From Pseudopyrenochaeta lycopersici (Eukaryota; Ascomycota; Dothideomycetes; Pleosporales; Pseudopyrenochaetaceae), in the NCBI GenBank assembly GCA_003313425.1, contig NHZP01000046.1, positions 62,001-126,000 on the forward strand: 64,000 bases of DNA, written 5' to 3'. A model generated the notes under the pieces. It had not been told where the DNA came from. It was given only the letters and a program-made list of their open reading frames with translations, and did not search any database. The position numbers and the translations under genes are program-made. Of this stretch, positions 22,039 through 32,765 are shown piece after piece (position 1 is the first letter of the stretch; each line of letters opens with the position of its first letter).

Positions 22039-24484
22039 ATGTGCTCCCGCCACCTTCCAGTTGAAGATTCCTCCATGGACAGCGACTATACGGAGTCCGA
22101 CGTGGGCTGCAGTGGTGATTCAGATACAGATCTGACAGATATTGAAGGTTGTAGCGACAAGGACGAGAATCTCGTACGAGGGAAAGGCGCGGATCAGCAA
22201 TCGTCCCAGTCCATCTATGGGAATCGTTCGCCGGAGCACTATTGTCAACAGTTGGAGACGTTCGACGAAACGGAGTTCGCGGCGCAGGACTACGAAGGCA
22301 GCACCGCCCTTCAGCTAGACCGTATAGAGGATTTGTGGAATCAGTAGGTCACCACTGCCCCGGTGTCCGCAACAAAAGCTTTGTAACGCGACAATTAACA
22401 CGGGGGTGTAGATGCTGGAAGTATCTCGGGAAAGAGGGACTTCGCTCCTATAGCACCGTGTCTGTCCGTACACTGCACACCTTCTTCGACTGGCTTCTCG
22501 GTCAGCGCCGAGGAAAGGGGGGCAAGAGGCGTCGAGGGACCAAGTATGAGAGCTCCCTGTCAACGTATTGGAAGCAATTTCGTCTAGTGTATGAGAGGGC
22601 AACTGGTGGGAAGCTGGACGGGAAGATAAACCGGAGCATGCACAGGGTACGTACGGCCTTGCCTCCTTTCCCGTTTTCTGACCCGGGAGACGACGTCTAA
22701 TGCGGACCTCAGGTGCTGAGGAAGCTATCGAAGAAGCATGGCTTAAAGAAGATAGGGCGAGACAAGGCATGTATGTATGTGGAGGATCAGACACTAGTGC
22801 TGCAGACGAACTTAACGACTACCGAGAAGAGGTACCCTCACGGACGCTACAGGATTCAGGCACAGCTCTACCTACAGCTCGGTGGTTTTACCGCGAACCG
22901 GCCACAAGCTATCCTCGGGCTCTGCTATCGACATATACAGGTCACGCTGCTCCGAGATCCAGAGGGCGGACCTCATCGCATCTTGCTAGAGTTTACTTTC
23001 GAATTCACCAAGAAGTTTCTTGGAATCAAAGATATGTAAGTATCTGAACTGTCTAAGCATTTCCTCGGTGTTTACGTTCTTGAAGTCGATTGCAACGCTG
23101 ACCAATATCGTAAGGAACACCTTCCCCCTTCCTGAAATTATGTACGACGATACCCTTGCCTTTAGCCCACATGTCTTCCTGCTCGGGCTCCTCTTCAGCG
23201 ATGGGGCATTTGCGGCATACAACTTGACATCCCAGGAGGAACTAAGCAGACTCGATATTCCACCAGGCAGCAACGAACTGCCATTACGTCTTGATAAGAA
23301 ATTGGACGACTTCCCCGTATTCCGGAAGGCAGTGAAGAGTTCAGATGGCTGGTCCATCTCTCACAATGAGGCTCTCCCGTACTCTACCTTGCTACACTGT
23401 CTTAAAACGTTAGGGCAAATCACGGGTTTTCGGCAAGTGACTCGTCCTTATTCGCTACGATATGGCGGAGGGAAGGCTTTCAATGAAAACGGTAAGCCCT
23501 GGGCGGCTGTAGTAGGCAGATGTGGTGTTAACGCATAAGCCAGGCAATGTCAGCGAGGCGATGCAGAACTTGATGATGGGGCACGCCAGCATAGCAACAT
23601 TCTTGAGACATTATCTTTCGCGACGCATTACGGTCGACACGCAAGCTGTCGTGCGAGGCATCCAGCCGCAGGATGCGCTTATGCGGGCTGCATGTACCAT
23701 GAGCCGTTCGATCGATCGTCGACGACCACAACGACTTACCTTAGAAGAGTCTTCTTCGGTTAACAATCATCCTATTTTACGTTCGCTGCTCAACAGAAGG
23801 AAAGAGATGAAGCGCTGCCTTGAAAATGCAACCAAGCATCCGGACTACATACAATTAAATCTGGAGATCAACCGTGAGAGGCAGCACCAGCGACATGTAC
23901 TCTTGAAAGAGAAGAAGGAACGCTGGGAGTACGAACAGCCTGTGCGTGATGTCGAACAGCAACTTGTTGGCATCAAGATCGATGTGCACCCAGTAACACT
24001 TCCCGACACGATGCCGCCAGCACAAAGAGAGTTAGCTGATTCCGTCCTCTCTCAACCGGGATCCTCTATAGAGGAGGAGGTATGCAGGCGTAACAGGGCT
24101 ATTCGGGCTGTCACGCTGTATTGCGGGGTGGAAGAGGGTGGAATGAACCCTTTTCGAACGAAGCGGCGCAGTGAAAACGTTGTTTCGCCGGCTGAAAGCC
24201 AGATGGTGTACGATGAAGAAATGTTAGAAGCAGCGAAGGTGTCAGTGTTTAAAGAGAAGAGGCCGAGAAGATGTTGGAAATGCGTCGGTAACACGAATCT
24301 CCCGATCAAGGAAAGGATCTACGAATTTAGTCGCGAGGGTGATCTCAGCCGACACTTCAAACGGAAGCACTTGCAGCATATCAAGGAAGGAGACCGTCTC
24401 AGCTGCGAACTATGTCAGGTAGACCTGGTACACAAGATGCATCTGCAGCGACATGGACTCGATGTTCACGGCACCGTGACCTAG
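22039..24484 (+). CDS. DUF3435 tyrosine recombinase (Starship captain family), intact, five exons
   Basis: Proteins of this family act as tyrosine recombinases, and their known role is moving Starship elements. Exons 22039-22343, 22412-22646, 22713-23035, 23115-23491 and 23544-24484 join in phase through GT-AG introns of 68, 66, 79 and 52 nt, giving 726 residues without a stop. The family is recognised by FDETEF, GQRRGKGGKRRRGTKY, KHGLKKIGRDKACMYVED, YLQLGGFTANRPQAILGLCY and LLEFTFEFTKKFLGIKDMNT. The recombinase box is RPYSLRYGGGKAF (Arg398, Arg403), followed by GHASIATFLRHY (His427, candidate nucleophile Tyr437). QDALMRAACTMSRSIDRRRP follows. The end carries zinc-finger-like CxxC...HxxxxH (657-689) and CxxC...HxxxxH (701-722) units. 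The ATG at 22039 is the first in frame; 22075 is an alternative. It stands alone beside A/T-rich DNA, pointing rightwards to the HET-gene region. Confidence 0.88.
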
Positions 24485-25232
24485 AAAGAGACTGCTCAAT
24501 CCGCTCATGTTTATAAGTCGCGTCTCGTCTGAGCATTTCTTACTTACTATGCACGTGGCGTGAAACCTATATATAGGTTTGGAGAGGTAGTTCACACATA
24601 TGGTCTAAATTAGATAACGTTAGGTATTTAGATATTCCGCGCAGCCTTCTATTGCTGATGCGCAAACTACGAATGAGAAGCTGGTGATGCAAAGGTTTGG
24701 AGGCGACCTAAGCTCGATTCGGGGTTACGTTGGTTGACAAGACTAAAGGTGGGGATAGTCAGCCAGGTACTGGAACCCGAGGGATGAAACCGTCGAGTTC
24801 TGCAAGCTTGGCATGTCAGCATAGTCGCCCGGGTAACACGTAGTACGTATCTTCGATGACGGCATCTTGATGGGCGGCGGGTTGATGCTTGTTGGCGTTT
24901 GAATCCCTGCGGTGTGTTAAAATAGACTGGCTTTCGTCCGGGCACCTTTCGATTTGGGCTCCAGGATTTTCTGGGCTGTGGCTATGTGGGAAGGACAAAA
25001 TTAGCTAATGGGCTCGAAATTATTGCTTCCCAGCCTGAATGGGCTCCAGGATGAAGACTAGCCCAACGACTAAAATTGGCGTATGAAGCAGTCCCTGCCA
25101 TATCCGAGGAACCAGAAACACGTACTCGCCTATGTTGTCTCCGTCATGGTGTCTTTCGACTCGTGCTATTAATACCTCTTTGCGCCCTCGTTGCACATAC
25201 ACTCATTGAGTCCTCAAACTAGACACAATATC
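24485..25232. other. No gene recognised
   Basis: Balanced composition. Open frames on the minus strand (24667-24998 and 25020-25202) lack recognisable domains and look like chance frames. Confidence 0.4.
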
Positions 25233-25778
25233 ATGTCATTGATCAGCCTATACATCGGAGCCCTCGAGATGGAGACCACAAGGGTTCTCGCTTTTGATCA
25301 AAATGAGTTTAGGGAGTATATTGGCCCTGTCAGCCACTCTTCTCTCTATGAACTATGGGAAAAGGTTCAAAATCACTGCTTTAAGACCAAACTACTCGAA
25401 TCGGCCGACCCAGGGACCGTCTCTCGCGCATTGGATATGATGGAATACTCTTCTAAGGCGGATTCACTCAGATATATGAGCAACAATCAGCGTCAGCTTG
25501 TGGTAATGACTTGGTCCGGAGTCCAGCGTCTCGCGGAGCTCGAACGGCTGGAGCCCTGGCAGGAGTTAGAGGAGGAGAACTGGCCGAACCGAATCCTTGA
25601 TGTGCGTATCATGACTGGAAAGCTTCCTAATAATTACCCCAAAGACATGGAGAGATGTATCACTTGCAAGAAGGCATACAAGGTCTGGGAAAGCATTTGT
25701 GGAGCACACTGTCTTGCTCATAGTTTATGTTTTGACTGCAGCGAAATTACCGAGGGCCATTGCACTCGCTGTCCTTAG
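25233..25778 (+). CDS. Hypothetical protein with C-terminal Cys/His zinc-binding module
   Basis: A 181-residue frame from ATG 25233 (the upstream open stretch to 25191 has no ATG). The N-terminal two thirds is acidic and helical-looking, with EFREYIGPVSHSSLYELWEK and MTWSGVQRLAELERLEPWQE, and matches nothing I know. The last 45 residues hold a dense metal-binding pattern: CITC-x11-C-x2-HC-x5-C-x2-C-x7-C-x2-C, like a short RING/treble-clef variant. That could mean ubiquitin-ligase-like or nucleic-acid binding activity, but function is unknown. It is the first gene downstream of the recombinase, on the same strand, about 0.75 kb away. Confidence 0.6.
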   Translation: MSLISLYIGALEMETTRVLAFDQNEFREYIGPVSHSSLYELWEKVQNHCFKTKLLESADPGTVSRALDMMEYSSKADSLRYMSNNQRQLVVMTWSGVQRLAELERLEPWQELEEENWPNRILDVRIMTGKLPNNYPKDMERCITCKKAYKVWESICGAHCLAHSLCFDCSEITEGHCTRCP

Positions 25779-25941
25779 TCAAGTGCTGGTGCATATAGCA
25801 GAGTTATATGTGTATAAGTAGTTAGTTTGTTTGGTCTTAAAATAGAAACTTGTTCTGGTCCATTGCCTGTGCTGCCCTGTACTGGCACGCTCCCTATCAC
25901 CGCCCTTAGTGAGCTAATCATAGATAAGGAGATGCTAACTA
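25779..25941. other. Short intergenic stretch
   Basis: Downstream of the zinc-protein gene; nothing recognised. Confidence 0.4.
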
Positions 25942-26480
25942 ACGTCACTCACTGCGTGGCGGGACACACTGTGTGATGGGACACTTTTTTCTACACCGCA
26001 CGTATACAGATACAAGCTGTATGCGCATTGGTATTATAGCTATTATTCTCCCAGTACGTCAGCTTCCGATAAAGAAAAGCACGATGTTGGTCACGCTGTC
26101 GACCGTTTTGTAGACGCCACTGGTCAGCTCTTCCTTAATACCCCCCTGTTCGCTCGCGATAGTAGATACTTACCAGGTATTCAGAAGACTAGAGAAGAAG
26201 CTCAGAGTCTAAAGATAAAAATCAGAGACTTTCAGGTCACTATTAAGTGGAAATTGTATATTCCGGGAATTTCTCCCTGCAGTCTATACCTGTTCGACAA
26301 GGTACACTTTCTTGAAACACTGCTTCTTTCATTACCGGAGCACTATATGCGAAGAGAAGGATAGGAGCAGATTCACGCCTGTCGATTGCGATACTTGATG
26401 GATTTTGTGGTGCGAGGCCTAAGGTCCGGTTGAGGTGGTGTCTCGTCACGCTGTGTGTCCCGCCACGCAGTGAGTGACGT
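25942..26480. mobile_element. TA-flanked inverted-repeat element (MITE), 539 bp
   Basis: The left end ACGTCACTCACTGCGTGGCG and the reverse complement of the right end match almost perfectly for about 45 bases, continuing GGACACAC...GTGTGA.GGGACAC. TA lies on both sides (25940-25941 and 26481-26482). There is no long ORF inside. A mutated copy of its right terminus occurs at 13107-13151. Probably a non-autonomous Tc1/mariner-type element. Confidence 0.75.
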
Positions 26481-26910
26481 TAGATAGAATCTCGCGACAG
26501 TTCTGCGCGGCACCGTTATGTTCCTTACACGCATGTGACTCTTAACAGCGACGTACTGTAACTCGCTGGCAGGCCGTCTTCTGGTGTCTGCCTGACTTCT
26601 CCACTCCAGCTTCTCACCCTCAGCTATAATGAGGCTACGACGAGGCACGACGGGTCAGCATGACAGTACGCATAATGACGGAGGGCACAACAGACATGTC
26701 AAGGCATGATAAGGACGGGCGAGATGATGCGAGCACGGCGAAGCAGTAGACAATGACCATCAGCGTACAGTATGGCAAGCAGGAACACCGAATCTGTCTT
26801 TAGGGCAGTGTGCTATATGAACAGGCTCGTTCTCTAATCCCTCTAGCGGCCTAGATCATACGGTGCCTAAGTAACGTTAGTGGGAGTCTCCTTTGAGTTC
26901 GTTGCATTTC
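26481..26910. other. No gene recognised
   Basis: Balanced composition with many GAC/GAG triplets and no coding signal I can support; sits between the MITE and the left inverted arm. Confidence 0.4.
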
Positions 26911-27541
26911 TGCTAACATCCCCCACTACGTAGCGAGAACCACACCGTAGCGAGAAAACCAACAGGTACTTCGACTTCAACACATCAGAAACTCTTCCTA
27001 TGCCTAGCTATCTATATTTTACCAATCAGATAGTATAACTTAGCTATTCCTAGACATCTTGAACCCCTTCGATCTAAAAATTACGTTACGCATCGTCGCC
27101 TTCGCGCCTGATTCGTAGAGAGCCTTATTCTTCAGCGAAACAGCGTTCCTTCCCTATAGCACCACCATTAAGCTCTTACTACTCTATAATGCTTATAATG
27201 GTGCTATCTAAGTCTTAGAACCTTACTACGATGCTTAGGAGTTATCACTAGCCTTATGTCTGCTGTCGCACGCAAATTCAAGCTAGGGTCGCCACCCCAA
27301 TTGGTACCTCTAACCGGAACGATTACCAGTCCTGGCTAGTGCAAAACAGCCACATAATCATCACAGTGGCTGCTAGGCCTGTGGCGGTGTGAAGTCTTGG
27401 CAAGCGGGCCGACCTTAGCCCCGCAGCCTTGCGATCCAACTCAACCTTGGCCATGCCTCCAGTCAACCAACTCACCTCTTACAGAATTCGCCACCTCACA
27501 AGGTCTGGGCAGGAGCGGGTCGGCCATCCTCCCTACTTACA
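26911..27541 (+). repeat. Left 620-bp inverted arm (solo-LTR-like)
   Basis: Positions 26913-27534 match the reverse complement of 37460-38080 with only one difference noticed over the roughly 480 bases I compared closely. Possible LTR reading: start TGCTAACATCCCCCACTACG at 26911, end ...CTACTTACA at 27541, followed by GTGGCAAATTGAAG like a primer-binding stretch. Possible inverted-terminal-repeat reading: outer tip ACATCCCCCACTACG after TA. A diverged third partial copy including the GTGGCAAATTGAA flank lies at about 30841-30910 on the minus strand. Confidence 0.7.
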
Positions 27542-27835
27542 GTGGCAAATTGAAGTATCTTACGCGTGAACCATTCGCTTTGTAAATGCCGTTAATTATG
27601 TTGCCACTCAATACGCTTCGGGAAAAGGCAAAGTGTGTCGATAAATGGTTGTCCTAATGACCAGGCATGTGGCAAACCGCTCAGATTCATTTTATACATT
27701 AACTAGTCTTTACGATGAGCGTATCCACAATCAAACGCCGTATGGGTTGAAGAGGAGTATACGCAGGTGATGCTCATAAGTGGAAGTTGAGTCCACGTTA
27801 AATCGGCTACTCTAGATTCCCTAGGGTAGTGTTAT
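27542..27835. other. 3' flank of the HET gene
   Basis: No coding signal. Contains the sequences GTGGCAA (27542) and TTGCCACT (27601) that recur near the other arm. Confidence 0.4.
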
Positions 27836-29797
27836 TCACACGACTCGCACGTCAATCCCCGGTCTCACTACACAGCCACTGTAAATAATCCCAACTCCAA
27901 CCCTCCTATACTCGCCATCCACCCTAGTCGGCCTGACAACTAGTATGTAATACTCCTTAACACCATTCTTATTCGTCCTTCCTAAGACAATGCATTGGCC
28001 CTTACATAGCTCTTCCCCATTCTTAACATCATACTGAATCCATCCTCTTTCCGTTCCACCCTGATCCGAGATCGTATAATGTTCCCCATGGAGCTTCATC
28101 GTACAGTTTTGAAATGACGCTAGGTCGGCAATAATGGCATGGTCGCACTCGCACTGTTCATCGAACCGGAGGTTATTAATCCAATCAACTTCGCCAAACG
28201 GAATGTCTATGAACTGGATATCTCCACTATATGCCATCCATGACCAAGATGGCACATGCTGGGTTTCGTACACAATCTCCTCCATCTCAATATCGGACGG
28301 CTGCCAGAGGAGATTCCTGTGAAGGTACCTCTCAAAGATACCATATCTGCTTTTGCAATCTAAAGCACGTGCAATACGGGCCTCTAATCCAGATATTGCC
28401 ACACATCTGTCGGTCTTCTTTGTAATCCCACGCTTCGAGTAACCCTCGGAGAGAAAGTGAATGAATTCCATGGTACGTTGGTAACCCGATATAAGGAGCC
28501 GGTCCGGAAAGTTTGGGTCGAGCATAAAGTAGTTCTTTTGAAATGAACTAAGCGACATGCCCAAGTTAGGAACATGCTATACAGTCAGATACTGTCGAGC
28601 TCTTACCTTTGCATCCTTGTAAGATTTTCGCAGTAAACTCCTTCACCACATTCCCAGTATATCTGATTGGCGCTGAAATGGATCGTTCGTCGTGACAAAA
28701 CTCTTTCTTGCATTACCCATGCTCGTGTGTTGAGCGGAGCCTCCTCCACGTCGTTGCCAAAATCCTCTCTACCGGCACAGATATAGAATCGATTGCCCGA
28801 GGCATCTCGAACATGAATATAATCATTTTTCACATCTGGTTGAAGAAACCCTGCGTACGAATTTGAGGCCGAAGTAGCAGCAATTGTGCAGTCAGCCCCA
28901 GAGAAGACCTCTTCCATGCGTCCAGCTTCGTGGTTCCCAGTCTTTGCCACTGTCCCCATATTGGATAATGCAGAGTGAGTCGATCCAAAGATAGGGTATA
29001 CGAAGCTCTCGAGTCACTTTAACAGCGTCCTGGAAAGTCCGTGGTAGTTCCCGGATACTGAATACTCCCTGCCGGCGGCTAATATTATCCGAGGTTGTGC
29101 AAAAATGTTTCTTGACTTCATTTGGAAGTTCGCCCCAGCAATGGGATAAAGCGACGTATTTTTCTACAATTTGACCCGTAGTGGTGTCGAGACGCAAGAC
29201 ATCAGAATTGTAATGCTTATCGTCTGGATCCCCGACCCAGAGAAGTCTGGTTGGTAACGTTTGGTTCAATTTCCTGCCACGCTTGTTGCAATTATGAGAT
29301 CCATCGCACCAACGAAGCCATACATGAAGTAGTTCAAAACGAGCAGAACTGATAGCTTCGGGGTGAAATGGGAGGTCCGTCTGGATGTCGGTCTTGGTAT
29401 TGGCCGAGTCTTCTGTGGGAAAAACATGCAGTAAGAAAAGGTGTTGCCAAATACACATGAATTGAGAACACTGACCTGGATAAGAACATAACCAGATAAT
29501 ACGTGGCCCATCGCTTCCTACTACTAAGGCTGACCCTTTTCGAAAGATTCGAACATCAGGTCCATCATCATTGATGGAGTGGCGCTTAAGGGTACGAAGG
29601 AGTAAAGCGCAGAATTGACAAGTTTTTCCAGAAGCACAGATATTGGAAAGAGTAACGTTGCAATCATCGGCTAAAATAGAGCTGCAAGAACTGCAACACA
29701 AAATTGGGGTATGCTGCGCCGGTAGCACATCCGCCGGCAAGGCTTGAAAGAAACGTCGAGCGAATGTGGGGTCAAAGTCGTAAGTCCAGGCGTCAGG
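27836..29797 (-). pseudogene. HET-domain protein, one frameshift, N-terminal exon multiplied into a tandem array
   Basis: HET proteins trigger cell death when incompatible hyphae fuse. On the minus strand the segment from an acceptor at 29798 reads PDAWTYDFDPTFARRFFQAL. A Cys-rich part follows, then the HET motifs KYVALSHCWG and LWIDSLCIIQ. The next motif, EAGRMEEVFSGADCTIAATS, is one frame over: the shift lies at 28930-28933. Later motifs are TRAWVMQERVLSRRTIHF, then after a 59-nt intron (28548-28606) TDRCVAISGLEARIARAL and HVPSWSWMAYSGDIQF, ending at 27836. An in-frame 63-nt stretch at 29413-29475 has GT...CTTAC...CACAG and may be another intron. The missing N terminus is encoded by the 68-bp units just upstream, but no single unit joins in frame to the acceptor at 29798. 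Probably a recent pseudogene, unless the base at 28930 is an assembly error. Confidence 0.8.
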
Positions 29798-29827
29798 CTA
29801 CATTATAATTAGTTCCCACTCAACCAT

Positions 29828-30400
29828 CAGTATTCGCGGCTCTACTTACTCGCTACACCGCCAAACACAGCATGATTAGCAGCAGCCTCATATATCAGTA
29901 TTCGCGGGTCTACTTGCTCGCTACACCGCCAAGCACAGCATGATTAGCAGCAGCCTCATATATCAGTATTCGCGGGTCTACTTACTCGCTACACCGCCAA
30001 ACACAGCATGATTAGCAGCAGCCTCATATATCAGTATTCGCGGGTCTACTTACAAGCTACACCGCCAAGCACAGCATGATTAGCAGCAGCCTCATATATC
30101 AGTATTCGCAGGTCTACTTACTTCCTACACCGCCAAACACAGCATGATTAGCAGCAGCCTCATGTATCAGTATTCGCGGCTCTACTTACAAGCTACAACG
30201 CCAAACACAGCATGATTAGTAGCAGCCTCATATATCAGTATTCGCGGCTCTACTTACTCGCTACACCGCCAAACACAGCATGATTAGCAGCAGCCTCATA
30301 TATCAGTATTCGCGGGTCTACTTACTTCCTACACTGCCAAACACAGCATAATTAGCAGCAGCCTCATATATCAGTATTCGCGGGTCTACCTACTTCCTGT
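29828..30400. repeat. 68-bp tandem array, eight full units plus a partial, derived from the HET N-terminal exon
   Basis: Units starting CAGTATTCGC begin at 29828, 29896, 29964, 30032, 30100, 30168, 30236, 30304 and 30372: an exact 68-bp period with a few substitutions. On the minus strand each unit reads VDPRILIYEAAANHAVFGG followed by VA and then the splice donor GTAAGTAG. The donor context differs between units (GCGA, GGAA or GCTT before GTAAGT). So each unit spans an exon-intron border of the HET gene next to it. 68 is not a multiple of three, so read-through would change frame at every unit. Confidence 0.9.
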
Positions 30401-31166
30401 AGTCAAAAGCATTAATAGAAGGTTTAGAGTGTTCATCGAGAATACTTGCATTCTGTATTTACTTGCTTAGCTAAAGTCGTATCTAGTTCCCCGTGATACT
30501 TACTGTAAACAGGTCATCTTCCCATGTTTCTTGCTCCATCGGAACTAGTTCAACCGCAGTGGTCAGAGATCACGATGTTTTCACTAGGTAGCTTGAGATT
30601 TCCTATATTCATAGGCTTTAGTTCCAGTTGCGCGTTTACTCTCAAGTTGAGTGATAATTTTGAGATTATGTCTTGAGATGGCGGGGTAGTTCAATCGGTT
30701 GCTGCCTATTTCCAAAGCGTTTGTCAGCTGAGCCTTTTCCCCGCCAACACTCAGCCAAGCAAAAAGTATTTATCACGAGAAGGCGCTTAGCGGCAGCAAA
30801 ATTAGCGGTATTTACAAAGTCAATAAACGCAATAAATAATTTCAATTTGCCACTGCAAGCAGGTAGGATGGCCGACCCGCACCGGCCACACCCTCGTGAA
30901 AGAGGCGTTCATTCCTCGTAAGCATGGATGGAGAGAGACCAGGACGAGGTGTTTGTTAATAGTGTAGACTTGCTGGGGTGGTATAGCAAGGTTTAACGAC
31001 CCGTAGCGGGGCAGTTCGGCGCTAAGGTCTCACGTGGGGTCTCAAACCGGACAGCTCCACAGCGGGATTTGCGCGGCATGTCGGCATCCGTAAGGCCGAC
31101 ACAACAACAACTCGAACAACAAACAATGGAGTCATCATCCATTCATCCAATCCTCTCTCTCTCCGC
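30401..31166. other. Intergenic; diverged repeat piece at about 30841-30910
   Basis: On the minus strand of 30395-30440 a branch-like TTAATGC and CTACAG could be an acceptor upstream of the array. 30841-30910 is a diverged copy of the inner end of the 620-bp arm. A tRNA-like shape at 30679 was considered and rejected. No gene otherwise. Confidence 0.4.
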
Positions 31167-32765
31167 ATGCCGAGCGCATTATCTGACTGCGACTTCAGCA
31201 GCCCTTGGTACCTGCGAACTCCTGTTCCGACGTTCAACTCCGCCGTCATCCACGGATGGCTTGCCGACCAGCCAGCCTCGCCCTGTCCTTTCCCAAAGGC
31301 ATCACCACTCAAGCGACGTCGACCGCTCCAACCTACGCATGCGAACATGAATCGTCGATCGCCGCGGAAGAAGTGCAGCACGGAACAATGGTCGCCAACT
31401 AGGCAAGCTCGGCGTAGGGAAAAGGACGTTTTGTCGGACGAGGGCTATGTAGAGGAGAATGCTGTCTCGGAGGACGATGCGACAACACCAAAACCAAAAA
31501 GACGAGGTCGACAACAGCAATCGACTCGACCGCCGCTGGATCTGGCTGCATTCTCCGATATCAGCTTTCCAGATAACATCACCCCGTCAAGCTCGTACGC
31601 GAATGCACTCGCTCTCCATCCCGTCCTCCACCCTTCCAACACCGGCTCGAGCAACTCCTCCGCACAGTCGGGGAAGTCCAAGTCGAAGCGGGCGACAAGT
31701 CCGGCTAAGACCTACAGCGACCTGCAGCTGTTGAACAAGCCGGTTAAATACGGGGTTATGGATGTAGAGCAGGACGACCTGCCGGAGGACATACGCATGC
31801 TCACCGAAGATCTCCAGGCGCTCTGCGAAAATGTGGGCATAATACCGTCAAAGATACAGGTAAGATGCTCGATCTATACAGTGTCACCGTGCTGACTGTA
31901 CAGGATCGTATTCCTGGCGCGAAGAAGCGCCCTCACTGGATGTATGAGACAGGTCGCGGCGAGCTCGATGTCATGATCGAACTGGATATTATGAAGAGAG
32001 TGCAAGCCGCAGCTGTCTCGCTCTCCACTACAGGAGACCATGAGCCGCAATGGTACAGTATTGCTCGGTGCAGTGGCCGCTCTTAGACATGGCTTTCCGG
32101 GACCAATCGCACATTGAGCCCAAGCAGATGTACGCACTTTCTCTATACCTGATAGTAGTTGTTAATTTGCAGATCGCACGCCCTCCCCATCAAAGAGTGT
32201 CTGCCCCAGACCGGCGACCGGTACTCCGAATCCCGACTTGTCGACTTCGCTATCAACCTCGTCCCGCAATCCGTCTCCAACGACACCCTTTCGGAATGGC
32301 TGAGAAGTCAGCCCGATAACCTTCGCACGGTCAACCAATCGCTGTACCCCCCGCTCTGCCGTTATCCCACCATGATATCCATTGAGGTCAAGGCCAGTGG
32401 GACTGAGGAAGAGGCCCGGGTGCAGATTGGCATTTGGTTGAGTGCGTGGCATGAGCGGGTCGGCCAGCTTTATGCGGATGAGGATCACCGTGTCATCACG
32501 TTGCCGGTCATCATTGTGCTGAATCACTATTGGCATCTCTATTTTGCGGTTGATAAAGGCTCACACATTGTATGCGCGTTCTGATTACTTCGTCGTTCTT
32601 TGACACTGACTTCGCCAGGAAATTCTGCAGTTCTCAGAAAGCATGGGTGATACTTTATCACTTGCGAAGGTTTACCGGATACTAGCTGTGCTCCGGCGCC
32701 TGGGCGAGTGGGGATTGGAGACTTTCGAGCCCTGGTTTAAGAGGAGGTTTCTTAACCTTGCTTGA
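31167..32765 (+). pseudogene. PD-(D/E)XK nuclease-like domain protein (fungal PF20516-type), one frameshift
   Basis: The family is a large set of fungal proteins with a restriction-nuclease-like fold and unknown function. Exon 1 (31167-31859) is Ser/Pro-rich with a basic KRRRP and KPKRRGR region, then DLPEDIRMLTEDLQAL and NVGIIPSKIQ. A 44-nt intron (31860-31903) leads to PHWMYETGRGELDVMIELD. After EPQW at about 32051 the frame shifts by one base to WPLLDMAFRDQSHIEPKQ. A 43-nt intron (32130-32172) leads to SRLVDFAINLVP and MISIEVKASGTEEEARVQIG, which supplies the expected D...E-x-K core. A further intron (32570-32618) precedes the last exon, ILQFSESMGDTLSLAKVYRI to the stop at 32763-32765. Everything except the single shift at about 32050-32056 looks coding, so it is either a young pseudogene or an assembly error. 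Confidence 0.75.

Noticed and set aside
21726..22064. Open frame upstream of the DUF3435 gene
   Set aside because: No domain; overlaps the true first exon in another frame.
24667..25202. Minus-strand frames between the recombinase and the zinc-protein gene
   Set aside because: Basic, low-information sequences with no recognised domain.
29828..30400. CRISPR-like regular repeat
   Set aside because: Units are contiguous without unique spacers and encode part of a HET exon; the genome is fungal.
30679..30745. tRNA-like stretch: GGCGGGG...CCCCGCC ends with an A-box-like TAGTTCAATCGGT
   Set aside because: Only about 66 nt, no proper anticodon arm and no B-box/T-arm; at most a tRNA-derived relic.
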